Below are positions 34,881 through 43,823 of a DNA stretch of 64,000 bases, piece after piece. Made by a program: the position numbers and the translations under genes. The stretch lies in contig NZ_FOWE01000011.1 in NCBI RefSeq assembly GCF_900115395.1, forward strand, positions 62,001 through 126,000, written 5' to 3'. A model generated the notes under the pieces. That model was not told the origin of the DNA, ran no database searches, and worked only from the letters and a program-made list of their open reading frames with translations. This stretch comes from Geodermatophilus obscurus. GTDB lineage: Bacteria > Actinomycetota > Actinomycetes > Mycobacteriales > Geodermatophilaceae. Positions within the stretch are counted from its first letter, which is position 1, and each line of letters opens with the position of its first letter.

Positions 34881-34906
34881 GTCAGGCGGTCGATGTCAGG
34901 CGGTCG
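34879..34906. repeat. 14-bp perfect tandem duplication at the nusB start
   Basis: The 14-base unit ATGTCAGGCGGTCG occurs twice in immediate succession (34879-34892 and 34893-34906). Read on the nusB strand it duplicates the AT of the start codon with the 12 bases before it. This lengthens the efp-nusB gap. Confidence 0.85.
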
Positions 34907-34918
34907 GAGGACGGGGCG

Positions 34919-35479
34919 TCAGTTCACGCGGCCGAGGTAGCGGCCGTCGCGGGTGTCGACCTTGAGCTTGTCGCCGGTGTTGACGAACAGCGGCACGTTG
35001 ATCTGCGCCCCGGTCTCCAGGGTGGCCGGCTTGGTGCCGCCGGTGGAGCGGTCGCCCTGCAGGCCCGGGTCGGTGTGCTCGACCACGAGCTCCAAGGTCA
35101 CCGGCAGCTCGACGTAGAGCGGGACGCCCTCGTGCACGGCGACGACGGCCTCGGTGTTCTCGAGCAGGTAGTTCGCGCCGTCACCGACGGTCTCGGCCGG
35201 CACCGGGATCTGGTCGAAGGTGTCGCCGTCCATGAAGACGAAGTCGGTGCCGTCCTTGTACAGGTACGTCATGTTCCGCTTGTCGACCGTGGCGGTCTCG
35301 ACCTTGGTGCCGGCGTTGAAGGTCTTGTCGACGACCTTGCCCGAGAGCACGTTCTTCAGCGTCGTCCGCACGAACGCGCCGCCCTTGCCGGGCTTGACGT
35401 GCTGGAACTCGGTGACGGACCACAGCTGGCCGTCGAGGTTGAGGACCATGCCGTTCTTGAGGTCGTTGGTGGTAGCCAT
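34919..35479 (-). CDS. efp: Elongation factor P
   Basis: Relieves ribosome stalling at polyproline. The 186-residue protein has the three-domain EF-P layout; the tip loop [12 protein letters not shown] places Lys32 at the site that is modified in some bacteria. The actinobacterial PGKGG loop is normal, and no modification enzyme (EpmA, YmfI) is nearby. The ATG at 35479 lies directly after the pepP-like gene's stop. Several upstream proteins here, for example MltG and RuvX, are proline-rich. Confidence 0.98.
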   Translation of the reverse strand: MATTNDLKNGMVLNLDGQLWSVTEFQHVKPGKGGAFVRTTLKNVLSGKVVDKTFNAGTKVETATVDKRNMTYLYKDGTDFVFMDGDTFDQIPVPAETVGDGANYLLENTEAVVAVHEGVPLYVELPVTLELVVEHTDPGLQGDRSTGGTKPATLETGAQINVPLFVNTGDKLKVDTRDGRYLGRVN

Positions 35480-36601
35480 CTAGAGGACCAGCAGTTCCTT
35501 GCTCGTGAGGGTCAACAACTCGGGCGCGTCCGCCGTGACGACGAGCGCGTCCTCGATCCGGACTCCGCCCTGGCCGGGGAGGTACACCCCGGGCTCCACG
35601 GTGACGGCCATGCCGGCGGCCAGACTACCCGCGCCCTGCGGGCCGATGCCCGGCGCCTCGTGGATCTCCAGTCCCACCCCGTGGCCCAGCCCGTGGGTGA
35701 AGTGCTCGGCGTGGCCGGCCGCGGCGATGACGTCGCGGGCGGCGGTGTCGACGGCGACGACGTCGGCCCCGACGGCCAGCGCCGCCCGCCCGGCCGCCTG
35801 CGCCTCCGCGACGAGCGCGTAGATCTCGCGCTGCCAGTCGGCGGCGTGCCCGAGCACCAGCGTGCGGGTCATGTCGGAGTGGTAGCCGTCGACGGTCGCG
35901 CCGAAGTCGAGCTTGAGGAGGTCGCCGCCGGCCAGCACCGTGCGGTCGGGCCGGTGGTGCGGGATCGCGGAGTTGGCGCCGGTGGCCACGATCGTCTCGA
36001 ACGACGGCGCCTCGGCGCCGAGCACCAGCATCCGCGCGTCGAGGTCGCGGCCGACCTCGAGCTCGGTGCGCCCGGGCCGCAGCGCGCCCTCGGCGGCCAG
36101 CTCGGCCAGCGCCCGGTCGGCGACGGCGCAGGCCCGCCGCAGGGCGTCGACCTCGTCGTCGTCCTTGACCGCGCGCAGCGCCTCCACGGCCCGCCGCACC
36201 GACACCAGCTCCGGCACGGTGCCCCCGGCGGCGGCGTCGGTGAGCACCCGCTGCAGCACCCCGTGGCCGTCGACGGTGACCTCGTGGCTCTCGTAGCCGA
36301 TCCGCCCGGCACCCCGCCGCACCGCCTCCTGGGCCAGCGCGGGCACGGTGCCGCGGTCGACCAGCAGCTCGAGGTCGGGCACCTGGGTGCCGGCCTGGGT
36401 GGTGTAGCGGCCGTCGGTGCCGAACACGTCGGTCCCGTCGGCGCGCAGCAGCAGCGCCCCGTTGGAGCCGGTGAACCCGGTCAGGTAGCGGACGTTGAGC
36501 AGGTTCGTCACCAGGACGGCGTCCAGCCCGCGCTCGGCCGCCGTCGCCCGCAGCCGCTCACGGCGCTGTGCCTCCCGCTGCGGCGCCTCCCGCGCGCTCA
36601 C
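35480..36601 (-). CDS. M24 family metallopeptidase (Xaa-Pro aminopeptidase/dipeptidase)
   Basis: Cleaves X-Pro bonds. The 373-residue protein has a creatinase-like N-terminal domain (about 1-135) and the pita-bread metal domain with the five ligands in [17 protein letters not shown] (two Asp), [14 protein letters not shown] (His), TVEPGVYL (Glu) and VRIEDALVV (Glu). GTG at 36601 overlaps the aroQ stop. Its stop is adjacent to the efp start. PepP versus PepQ specificity cannot be decided. Confidence 0.93.
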   Translation of the reverse strand: MSAREAPQREAQRRERLRATAAERGLDAVLVTNLLNVRYLTGFTGSNGALLLRADGTDVFGTDGRYTTQAGTQVPDLELLVDRGTVPALAQEAVRRGAGRIGYESHEVTVDGHGVLQRVLTDAAAGGTVPELVSVRRAVEALRAVKDDDEVDALRRACAVADRALAELAAEGALRPGRTELEVGRDLDARMLVLGAEAPSFETIVATGANSAIPHHRPDRTVLAGGDLLKLDFGATVDGYHSDMTRTLVLGHAADWQREIYALVAEAQAAGRAALAVGADVVAVDTAARDVIAAAGHAEHFTHGLGHGVGLEIHEAPGIGPQGAGSLAAGMAVTVEPGVYLPGQGGVRIEDALVVTADAPELLTLTSKELLVL

Positions 36602-37032
36602 CGGGCACCGCGCAGGGAGAGCCACTGCAGGGCCAGCACGTAGCCCTCGATGCCGAGGCCGGCGATGACGCCGTCGGCCACCGCCGACACGTGGGAGTGG
36701 TGCCGGAACGCCTCGCGCTTGTGGATGTTGCTGATGTGCACCTCGACGAGCGGCGCGTCCAGGGCGGCGAGGGCGTCGTGCAGCGCGATCGAGGTGTGCG
36801 ACCACGCCGCCGGGTTGAGCACCACGGGGTCCCCGGCGTCGGTGGCCTCGTGGATCCAGCGGAGCATCTCGGCCTCGTCGTCGGTCTGCCGGACCCGGAC
36901 CTCCATGGCGAGCTCGCGGCCGGCGTCCTCGAGCAGCTCGACGAGCTGGGCGTACGTGGTCGTGCCGTAGACCTCCGGCTCGCGGGTGCCGAGCCGGCCG
37001 AGGTTGGGGCCGTTGAGGACCTGGACCGTCAC
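36598..37032 (-). CDS. aroQ: 3-dehydroquinate dehydratase, type II
   Basis: Third shikimate step. The 144-residue dodecameric enzyme has [17 protein letters not shown] with the catalytic Tyr and Arg, [16 protein letters not shown], and [15 protein letters not shown] with the catalytic His. GTG at 37032 overlaps the aroB stop; the stop overlaps the M24 peptidase gene. Confidence 0.97.
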   Translation of the reverse strand: MTVQVLNGPNLGRLGTREPEVYGTTTYAQLVELLEDAGRELAMEVRVRQTDDEAEMLRWIHEATDAGDPVVLNPAAWSHTSIALHDALAALDAPLVEVHISNIHKREAFRHHSHVSAVADGVIAGLGIEGYVLALQWLSLRGAR

Positions 37033-38084
37033 CGTTCCTCCGAGACTGCGGCCCACGCCGCGTCGAGCCACGCCTGCTCGGGGTCGGTCAGGATCCCCGG
37101 CCGGCCGATCCCGTCGAGGACGACGAACCGCAGCGTCGCCCCCCGGGCCTTCTTGTCCACCCGCATGACCGCCCGCAGTGCCGCCCAGTCGCCGCGGTAG
37201 GCGGTGGGCAGGCCCATCGCCGCGACGAGCTCGCGGTGCCGGTCGGCCTCGGCCCGGGCCAGCCGCCCCGCCTGCACGCCGAGCTCCGCGGCGAACACCA
37301 GCCCGACGGCGACGGCCTCGCCGTGCCGCCAGCCGAAGTCCTCGACCCGCTCGATGGCGTGGCCGAGGGTGTGGCCGTAGTTGAGGTACTCGCGGACGCC
37401 GGTGTCGAAGAGGTCCTGGCCGACCGCGTCGGCCTTCACCGCGACCGCACGCTCGATGAGCTCCTCGGTGTCGCGGCGGCCGGTCGGGTCGGCGGCGAGC
37501 AGGTCGAGGATGGTGCCGTCGGCGATGAAGCCGCACTTGACCACCTCGGCCATCCCGGCGCGGAACTCCGCCTCGGGCAGTCCGGCGAGGACGCCGGTGT
37601 CGGCGAGCACACCGGCGGGCGGGTGGAACGCGCCGACGAGGTTCTTGCCCGCGCCGGTGTTGATGCCGGTCTTGCCGCCCACTGCGGCGTCGACCATGCC
37701 CAGCACGCTGGTGGGCAGGTGCACGACCCGCACCCCGCGCACCCAGGTGGCGGCGAGGAACCCGGCGAGGTCGGTGACCGCTCCCCCGCCGACGCCCACG
37801 ACGGCGTCGGACCGGGTCAGCCCGAGCCGGCCGAACTGCTCCCACGCGCCAGCGGCGACCTCGGCGGTCTTGGCCGCCTCGCCGTCGGGGACGACGACGG
37901 CCTCGGCGGCCACCCCGGCCGACTGCAGCGTCTCGACGGCCGCCCCGGCCAGCGCGGCCAGCGGCGGGGCGTGCACGACCGCGGCCTTCGGCGTGCCGGC
38001 CAGCACCAGGGCCAGCTCGGCCTGCGCGCCCGGGCCGATGACGACCTCGTACGGCTGCTCCCCCGCCACGGTCACCCGCCTCAT
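37029..38084 (-). CDS. aroB: 3-dehydroquinate synthase
   Basis: Second shikimate step, NAD- and zinc-dependent. The 351-residue protein has [18 protein letters not shown] and [19 protein letters not shown] (NAD and substrate binding), and zinc ligands in [11 protein letters not shown]. The ATG at 38084 overlaps the aroK stop as ATGA; the stop overlaps aroQ. Confidence 0.98.
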   Translation of the reverse strand: MRRVTVAGEQPYEVVIGPGAQAELALVLAGTPKAAVVHAPPLAALAGAAVETLQSAGVAAEAVVVPDGEAAKTAEVAAGAWEQFGRLGLTRSDAVVGVGGGAVTDLAGFLAATWVRGVRVVHLPTSVLGMVDAAVGGKTGINTGAGKNLVGAFHPPAGVLADTGVLAGLPEAEFRAGMAEVVKCGFIADGTILDLLAADPTGRRDTEELIERAVAVKADAVGQDLFDTGVREYLNYGHTLGHAIERVEDFGWRHGEAVAVGLVFAAELGVQAGRLARAEADRHRELVAAMGLPTAYRGDWAALRAVMRVDKKARGATLRFVVLDGIGRPGILTDPEQAWLDAAWAAVSEER

Positions 38085-38614
38085 CGGCCGGCCCCGGCGG
38101 GCAGTGCGGCGAGGACGTCGGCGACGACGTCGGCGGGCGGGCGGCCGCCGGTCGGCACGACCACGGTGGCCACCTCGGCGTAGAGCGGGGCGCGCTGCTC
38201 GAGGAGGGTGCGCAGCATCGCCCGGGGGTTGACCGCCAGGAGCGGGCGGTCGCGGGAGAGCCCGGCGCGCTTGGCCGCCGAGGGCAGGTCGACGTCGAGG
38301 TGGACGACGGTGCCGCCGGCGCGGCCGTACGCGACGAGCAGCGCGCGGCTGGCCGGGCTGAGCACCGCGCCGCCGCCGAGCGCGAGGACGCCGTCGTGGC
38401 CGGACAGCGCCCGCGCGACGGCGGCCTCCTCCAGCGCGCGGAAGTGCTCCTCGCCGTGCGTCACGAACAGGTCGGCGACGCTCGTGCCGGTCTCGGCCTC
38501 GACGTCGGCGTCGGTGTCCCGGAAGCCGGCGCCGACCGCGCGGGCCACGGCCGTGCCGACGGTCGTCTTACCCGCGGCCGGCGGGCCGACCAGGACCAGG
38601 AGCGGCCCGCTCAC
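38081..38614 (-). CDS. aroK: Shikimate kinase
   Basis: Phosphorylates shikimate. The 177-residue P-loop kinase shows [11 protein letters not shown] (Walker A), DTDADVE (shikimate-binding Asp) and LGGGAVLSP, with a lid near SRDRPLL. GTG at 38614 overlaps aroC; the stop overlaps aroB. Confidence 0.97.
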   Translation of the reverse strand: MSGPLLVLVGPPAAGKTTVGTAVARAVGAGFRDTDADVEAETGTSVADLFVTHGEEHFRALEEAAVARALSGHDGVLALGGGAVLSPASRALLVAYGRAGGTVVHLDVDLPSAAKRAGLSRDRPLLAVNPRAMLRTLLEQRAPLYAEVATVVVPTGGRPPADVVADVLAALPAGAGR

Positions 38615-39789
38615 CGGAACGGGAGGGCGTCGAGGTAGGCCTGCGCGTTGCGGCGGGTCTCGGCGAGGGAGTCGCCGCCGAACTTCTCCAGCGCGGCGTC
38701 GGCCAGGGTCAGCGCGACCATCGCCTCCATGACGACGCTGCCGCGGGGCACCGCGCAGGCGTCGCTGCGCTGGTTGATCGCGATCGCGGCGTCGCCGGTG
38801 GCGACGTCGACGGTGGCCAGGGCCCGCGGCACGGTGCTGATGGGCTTCATCGCCGCGCGCACCCGCAGGACCTCGCCGTTGGTCATGCCGCCCTCGATGC
38901 CCCCCGCCCGGTCGGTGACCCGCCGCAGCCGGCCCTCCTCCGTCACGATCTCGTCGTGGGCGACCGAGCCGCGGCGGCGGGCGGTCTCCAGCCCGTCACC
39001 GACCTCGACGGCCTTGACCGACTGCACGCCCATGAGCGCGGCGGCCAGGCGGGAGTCGAGCCGGCGGTCCCAGTGCACGTGGCTGCCCAGGCCCGGCGGC
39101 AGGCCGTGGACGACGACCTCGACGACGCCGCCGAGGGTGTCGCCGTTCTTCCGGGCGTCGTCGACCTCGGCCACCATCACCGCGCTGGTGGCCGGGTCGG
39201 CACAGCGGACCGGGTCGTCGTCGATGCGCGGGCTGTCCTGTGGGCCGGGCAGCACGCCGTCGGGCACGGTGACCGGCCCGATGGCGACGACGTGGCTGAC
39301 CACCTCGACGCCGAGCGCCTGCCGCAGGAACGCGCGGGCCACGGCACCCAGGGCGACGCGGGCGGCGGTCTCGCGGGCGCTGGCCCGCTCGAGCACCGGG
39401 CGGGCGTCGTCGAAGCCGTACTTCTGCATGCCGGCGAGGTCGGCGTGGCCGGGGCGCGGGCGGGTGAGCGGGGCGTTGCGCGCCTGGCCGGCGAGGACCT
39501 CGGCGTCGACCGGGTCGGCGGACATCACCGTCTGCCACTTGGGCCACTCGGTGTTGCCGACCTGGACGGCGATCGGGCCGCCCTGGGTCAGCCCGTGCCG
39601 GACCCCGCCGGTCAGCGTGACCTCGTCCTGCTCGAAGGACATCCGCGCGCCGCGGCCGTGGCCGAGCCGGCGGCGGGCGAGGTCGACGTCGAGGTCGGCG
39701 GTCTGCACCCGCACGCCGGCGGGCAGGCCCTCGAGGATGGCGGTGAGCTGCTGGCCGTGCGACTCACCGGCGGTCAGCCAGCGCAACAT
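38611..39789 (-). CDS. aroC: Chorismate synthase
   Basis: Final shikimate-pathway step, reduced-FMN dependent. The 392-residue protein shows [18 protein letters not shown] at the N-terminus, [20 protein letters not shown] and [15 protein letters not shown], the standard signatures. The ATG at 39789 has a 153-bp gap upstream that contains the second copy of the palindromic repeat. It is followed by aroK with a GTGA overlap. AroA is not in this window. Confidence 0.98.
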   Translation of the reverse strand: MLRWLTAGESHGQQLTAILEGLPAGVRVQTADLDVDLARRRLGHGRGARMSFEQDEVTLTGGVRHGLTQGGPIAVQVGNTEWPKWQTVMSADPVDAEVLAGQARNAPLTRPRPGHADLAGMQKYGFDDARPVLERASARETAARVALGAVARAFLRQALGVEVVSHVVAIGPVTVPDGVLPGPQDSPRIDDDPVRCADPATSAVMVAEVDDARKNGDTLGGVVEVVVHGLPPGLGSHVHWDRRLDSRLAAALMGVQSVKAVEVGDGLETARRRGSVAHDEIVTEEGRLRRVTDRAGGIEGGMTNGEVLRVRAAMKPISTVPRALATVDVATGDAAIAINQRSDACAVPRGSVVMEAMVALTLADAALEKFGGDSLAETRRNAQAYLDALPFR

Positions 39790-39846
39790 GCCGTCAGTGT
39801 GCCAGCCGTGCGCGGGGCGCCTCGTCCGTCCCCGCGGCGAGCGCCG

Positions 39847-39942
39847 CGATCAGGGTCCCTGGTCGTGCGGCGTCCTCCCTCGCGGTGGAGCGTGCGGGAG
39901 GACGCCCGACGATCAGGTCACCTGATCATCGCGGAACTCCCC
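39847..39942. repeat. Triple-palindrome dispersed repeat, copy 2
   Basis: It has the same order as copy 1 at 722-809. A first stem CGATCAGGG/CCCTGGTCG surrounds one base. A second stem begins GCGTCCTCCC and ends GGGAGGACGC around a GTGGAG core. A third palindrome is GATCAGGTCACCTGATC. As in copy 1, it begins about 10 bases beyond the stop of a minus-strand gene (stop at 39943). Stems differ slightly, with partly compensating changes. Confidence 0.75.
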
Positions 39943-40608
39943 TCAGGCCAGCGGTGCCTCCACCAGGAGGGCGAGGACGGCGCCGAGCAGCAGCGGCGGG
40001 CCGAACGGCAGCGCGGTGCGCCAGCCGGCCCGCCCGGTGGCCACCAGCAGCAGCGACACGGCGGCGCCGGCGAGCAGGCCGAGGAACACCCCGGCCAGCA
40101 GCACCCCCCACCCGGCCCAGCCGAGCACCAGGCCGAGCAGCGCGAGCAGCTTGACGTCGCCGAGGCCGAGACCGGACGGCCCGGCCAGTGCCCCGAGCAG
40201 CGACACTCCCCCGGCGGCGGCCGCGGCCAGCAGCGCGCGCAGCAGGTCCGGCCAGGTGCCGAGCAGCGCGGCGTCGGCGGCCAGGGCGGCCGCGACCACC
40301 GCCGCGGCCGGGTAGGTGACCCGGTCGGGCAGCCGGTGCACGGCCAGGTCGACCTGCGCGAGGACGACGGCGGCGCCGGCGGTCCAGGCGTAGGCCAGCG
40401 TGGCCGGGCGGGCGCCGGTGAGCAGCACGGCGCCGCACAGCAGGACGGCCAGGGCGGCGGCCGACGCCAGCGCACGGGCGGCGCCGGGCCGGGCGACGGC
40501 GTCGCGGGCGGCCAGCCGGACGGCGGTGCGGGCGAGCAGCGGCCCGGTGGCGGCGGCGGCGAGCAGGGCGGCCGCGAGCAGCAGCCCGCGCGGCAGGACG
40601 TCGTCCAC
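39943..40608 (-). CDS. A24 family prepilin-type peptidase
   Basis: A 221-residue integral membrane aspartyl protease with about six hydrophobic segments. The catalytic pair is seen in AQVDLAVHRLPDRVTYPA (first Asp) and GLGLGDVKLLALLG (GxGD, second Asp). The N-terminal methylase domain of full-length PilD is missing, as in many Gram-positive forms. No pilin or secretion genes lie nearby; it is embedded between aroE and aroC, an arrangement also present in other actinobacteria. GTG at 40608 is used; a CTG at 40617 would overlap the aroE stop as CTGA. Confidence 0.88.
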   Translation of the reverse strand: MDDVLPRGLLLAAALLAAAATGPLLARTAVRLAARDAVARPGAARALASAAALAVLLCGAVLLTGARPATLAYAWTAGAAVVLAQVDLAVHRLPDRVTYPAAAVVAAALAADAALLGTWPDLLRALLAAAAAGGVSLLGALAGPSGLGLGDVKLLALLGLVLGWAGWGVLLAGVFLGLLAGAAVSLLLVATGRAGWRTALPFGPPLLLGAVLALLVEAPLA

Positions 40609-40613
40609 CCGGG

Positions 40614-41441
40614 TCAGCGGGCGTCCAGGGCGGCGCGCATGGCACCGATCGGCGCGGGCTGCCCGGTCATCAGCTCGACCTGGACGGTGGCCTGCCAGAA
40701 CAGCACCTCGAGACCGCTGATCACGGTGGCCCCGGCGGCCGCGGCCCGCGCGGCGACGGGGGTGGGCCACGGCGCGTACAGCACGTCGAGCAGGGTCTGG
40801 CCCGCCCGCCACCGCAGTCCGGCGAGGTCGGCGTGCGCGCCGATGGGCACCGTGCTGACCACGACGGGCGCCTCGACCGGTCCCGGGCCGACCCGCCGGA
40901 CGTCGGCCTCCACACCGAGCACGCCCAGCACCCGGACGACGTCGGCGGCGCGTGAGGGGTCGCGCACGAGCACGTCGACGGACTCGGCACCGAGCTCGGC
41001 CAGCGCCACGGCGGCGGCGGCCGCCGTCCCGCCCGCACCGATCAGCGCGGCGTGCGCCACCCGCTCGACGCCACCGGTCTGCAGGGCCATGCCGACCCCG
41101 TGGACGTCGGTGTTCTCCGCCCGCCAGCCGGCGTCGGTGTGCACGAGGGTGTTGGCCGCGCCGAGCAGCCGCGGCAGCGGCTCGACGGTGTCGGCTGCCG
41201 CGACGGCCGCCTGCTTGCACGGCATGGTCACCGAGAACCCGCGCCACTCCGGGCCGAGGCCGGCCAGCAGCACCGGCAGGTCCTCGGGGCCGAGGTCGAG
41301 TGCGTCGTAGGTCCAGCCGGTCAGGCCCAGGACGGCGTACGCCGCGCGGTGCAGCAGCGGGGACAGCGAGTGCGCGACCGGGCGGCCGATGACGGCCGCC
41401 CGGCCGGCGGGACCTGCTCCGGGCACCGGCCGGTCAGCCAC
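40614..41441 (-). CDS. aroE: Shikimate dehydrogenase
   Basis: Reduces 3-dehydroshikimate with NADPH. The 275-residue protein has VAHSLSPLLHRAAY (shikimate-binding serines), FSVTMPCKQA with the catalytic Lys (the usual motif reads MPLK or MPHK, so the Cys is a variant), NTDVHGVG, and IGAGGTAAAAAVAL for NADP. GTG at 41441 overlaps the mltG stop by 8 bases. Confidence 0.95.
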   Translation of the reverse strand: MADRPVPGAGPAGRAAVIGRPVAHSLSPLLHRAAYAVLGLTGWTYDALDLGPEDLPVLLAGLGPEWRGFSVTMPCKQAAVAAADTVEPLPRLLGAANTLVHTDAGWRAENTDVHGVGMALQTGGVERVAHAALIGAGGTAAAAAVALAELGAESVDVLVRDPSRAADVVRVLGVLGVEADVRRVGPGPVEAPVVVSTVPIGAHADLAGLRWRAGQTLLDVLYAPWPTPVAARAAAAGATVISGLEVLFWQATVQVELMTGQPAPIGAMRAALDAR

Positions 41442-43158
41442 CGCACCCGAGGCCGGCGTCGGCGCAGCGCTGGCGGGCCGCCAGGAAGTCGTCGTAGCTG
41501 GCCGTGAAGTAGTGCCGGCCCTCCTGGGACTCCAGGACGTAGTACAGGAGGTCGCCGGTGGTCGGCGCGAGCGCCGCCTCCAGGCTGGCCTCACCCGGGG
41601 CGCTGATCGGCGTCGGCGGGAGCCCCGGACGGGTCCGGGTGTTGTAGGGGCCGTCGGTCTGCAGGTCGGTGACGGTGAGGTCGTTGCCGTTCTTCTGCAG
41701 GCCGTAGGCCAGCGTGGCGTCGATGCCGAGCGCGATCCCCTGGTTCAGCCGGTTGTAGACCACCTGCGCGACGTTCGGCCGCTCCTCGTCGAGCAGCGTC
41801 TCCGACTGGATCATCGAGGCCACGACGACGATGTCGTAGGGCGAGCGGCCGGCGGCGGCGGCCCGCTGCTCGAGCTGCAGCTCGGTGGCGGTGTCGGTGA
41901 AGCGCGTGACCATCGCCCGCAGCACGTCGGCGGCGGTGGTGTCGGGCTCGACCTCGTAGGTGGCCGGGAACAGGAAGCCCTCGAGCTGCCCGTTGGCGTA
42001 GGCGGGCAGGCCCAGCGCAGCGGGGTCGGCGGCGGCGGCCTGCAGGTCCTCGATCGGCAGGCCGGTGCTCTCGGCGATGCGCTGCAGGGTGGCGGCGACG
42101 GTGAAGCCCTCGGGGACGGTCACCCGCGACACCTGCCGGGCGGCGGGGTCGAGCAGCAGGTCGAGGGCGGCCGACCCGCTCATCTGCGCACGCAGGCTGT
42201 AGACGCCGGGCTGGATGCCCATCGACGCGGGGTCGGCCTCGGCGGCCTCGACGAACGGCGCGCTGGAGGCGATGACGCCCTCGTCGACCAGGGTCCGGGC
42301 GATGTCGCTGAGGGTGTCGCCGTCGTCGATGCGGACGTCGACGGCGCCGGTGCCGGTGCCGGTGAAGTCCTCGGCCTCGGGGTTCAGCAGGCCGATCAGC
42401 GCGCGGCCGCCGAAGACGACGCCGGCGACCACGCCGGCCAGCACCAGGAGGGCCAGCACGTTGGCCAGCGGGCTGCGACGGCGCTTCGCCGGGCGGGAGC
42501 GTCCACCCCGGCCGAGCACGGGGTGGTCGTCGTGCTCGTCGTCGTGGTGGAGGTCGTGGTGGTGGTCGTCGTGCTCGTCGTCGTGGTGGAGGTCGTCGTG
42601 GTGGAGGTCGTCGTGGTGCGCGTCCCCGGCGGCGGCACGGCGGGCGCGCCGGCCGCGGCGGCCCCGGTCCCGGCCGCCGGCGCCCAGGACCTCCAGGCCG
42701 CCGGTGGAGTCGTCGTCCTCGTGCGGGTCGTGCAGGGGGTGGGCCTCGGTGGGCGCCTCGGCGGGCACCGCGGTGTCGTACGGGCCGCCGACCGCGGGCG
42801 CGGCGACGGTGGCGTCGGGCCCGGCGTCCGACCGCTTGGCCAGGCGGGACCAGGCGCCGGCCGGGCGGGGCGGCAGGCCGGGCGCGGGCGGGCCCGGTTG
42901 GTCGCCGCCCGGCAGCGGGCCGGTGCGGTCGTCGTCACCGGGGGCGGAGTGCCGGCCGCTGAGGACGGGCGGGACCGGGAGCGGACCCGACGGGTGCACG
43001 CCGCCGGACCCCGTGGGCACCGGCCCGACCGGCAACCGCGTCGTCGGCGGCGCGTCGGCGGGGTGGCCGTACCAGGCGCCCGCCGGGCTCCCGCCGCGCG
43101 ACAGGACGTCGGACGGCGCGTACCGGCCCCGCTCGTACGGCGGGACCGGACCACTCAC
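41434..43158 (-). CDS. mltG: Endolytic transglycosylase MltG with His/Asp-rich cytoplasmic region
   Basis: Cuts nascent peptidoglycan to end glycan strands. The 574-residue protein has a long Pro-rich cytoplasmic N-terminus (1-175), a tract of 32 almost entirely His/Asp residues (181-212), an Arg/Lys cluster (213-229), one membrane helix (about 231-249), a LysM-like region and the YceG domain with the catalytic Glu453 in ASMIQSETLLDEER. The His/Asp tract would face the cytoplasm and could bind metal. GTG at 43158 overlaps the ruvX stop; the stop overlaps aroE. Confidence 0.93.
   Translation of the reverse strand: MSGPVPPYERGRYAPSDVLSRGGSPAGAWYGHPADAPPTTRLPVGPVPTGSGGVHPSGPLPVPPVLSGRHSAPGDDDRTGPLPGGDQPGPPAPGLPPRPAGAWSRLAKRSDAGPDATVAAPAVGGPYDTAVPAEAPTEAHPLHDPHEDDDSTGGLEVLGAGGRDRGRRGRRARRAAAGDAHHDDLHHDDLHHDDEHDDHHHDLHHDDEHDDHPVLGRGGRSRPAKRRRSPLANVLALLVLAGVVAGVVFGGRALIGLLNPEAEDFTGTGTGAVDVRIDDGDTLSDIARTLVDEGVIASSAPFVEAAEADPASMGIQPGVYSLRAQMSGSAALDLLLDPAARQVSRVTVPEGFTVAATLQRIAESTGLPIEDLQAAAADPAALGLPAYANGQLEGFLFPATYEVEPDTTAADVLRAMVTRFTDTATELQLEQRAAAAGRSPYDIVVVASMIQSETLLDEERPNVAQVVYNRLNQGIALGIDATLAYGLQKNGNDLTVTDLQTDGPYNTRTRPGLPPTPISAPGEASLEAALAPTTGDLLYYVLESQEGRHYFTASYDDFLAARQRCADAGLGCGG
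42523..42618 (-). repeat. His/Asp codon repeat inside mltG
   Basis: About 96 bp of near-repeated GTGGTGGAGGTCGTC-type units encode repeated HHDDL and HHDDEHDD blocks (MltG residues 181-212). The simple-sequence nature makes it prone to length change in frame. Confidence 0.85.
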
Positions 43159-43823
43159 GAGCGCCCCCGCTGCGAGTCCAGGTACGCCTGGAGGATGACC
43201 ACGGCCGCGGCCTGGTCGATCACAGGGCGCTGGGCGCGGCTGTCGAGCCCGTTCGCGCGCAGGGAACTGGCTGCGGTCACGGTGGAGAGCCTCTCGTCGA
43301 CGAGGTGCACGGGCACGCTGCCGATGCGCCCGGCGAGTGACCGAGAGTAGGCACGCGCTTCCCGGGCGGAGGCGCCCGACGCACCCGACAGGTGCCTCGG
43401 CTCCCCCACGATCACCTCGGTCACCTCGTGTTCCACGACGAGGTCGGCGATCCGGTCGAGGTCGCCCCCGTCGCGGCGGCGCTCGACGGTCTCCAGCGGG
43501 CTGGCCAGGGTGCCGGTGGGGTCGGACAGGGCGACGCCGATCCGCACCGTGCCGACGTCGAGGCCGAGCCGGCGGCCCTGGCGGGTGCGGCGCGGCGGCA
43601 GCGGCAGCCCGGCGGGCAGCCCCTGGGACAGGTCGATCTCGGTGGTCTCGTTGCGGACCGGCGGGAAGCCGGCGCGCAGGTCGATCTGCTCGGTGCGGTG
43701 GTGCACCGGCGGCGGCGGCGGGTTCTGCCGGGGGCGGGCCGGCGGGACCGCCGGACGGCCCTGGACCCGCCGCTCGTTGACGTCGCCGGTCTCGTCGGGG
43801 CGCTGCTCGGGCACTCCGGTCAC
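43155..43823 (-). CDS. ruvX: Putative Holliday junction resolvase / pre-16S rRNA nuclease (YqgF)
   Basis: RNase H-fold nuclease of the YqgF family, acting in 16S rRNA 5'-end maturation in bacteria studied. The core begins at about residue 85 (RLGLDVGTVRIGVALSDPTG, first catalytic Asp) and includes EVIVGEPRHLSG and VHLVDERLSTV, then VIDQAAAVVILQAYLD. At 222 residues it is 60-80 longer than usual because of a Pro/Arg-rich N-terminus. GTG at 43823 overlaps alaS; a later start near residue 58 is possible. The alaS-ruvX-mltG order is conserved. Confidence 0.93.
   Translation of the reverse strand: MTGVPEQRPDETGDVNERRVQGRPAVPPARPRQNPPPPPVHHRTEQIDLRAGFPPVRNETTEIDLSQGLPAGLPLPPRRTRQGRRLGLDVGTVRIGVALSDPTGTLASPLETVERRRDGGDLDRIADLVVEHEVTEVIVGEPRHLSGASGASAREARAYSRSLAGRIGSVPVHLVDERLSTVTAASSLRANGLDSRAQRPVIDQAAAVVILQAYLDSQRGRS

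Noticed and set aside
39943-40608. Type IV pilus or competence locus
   Set aside because: Only the A24 peptidase is here, with no pilins, ATPase or secretin, and its place among aro genes is usual in actinobacteria.
42523-42618. CRISPR-like or intergenic tandem repeat
   Set aside because: It is in frame inside mltG and encodes a His/Asp tract, with no spacers.
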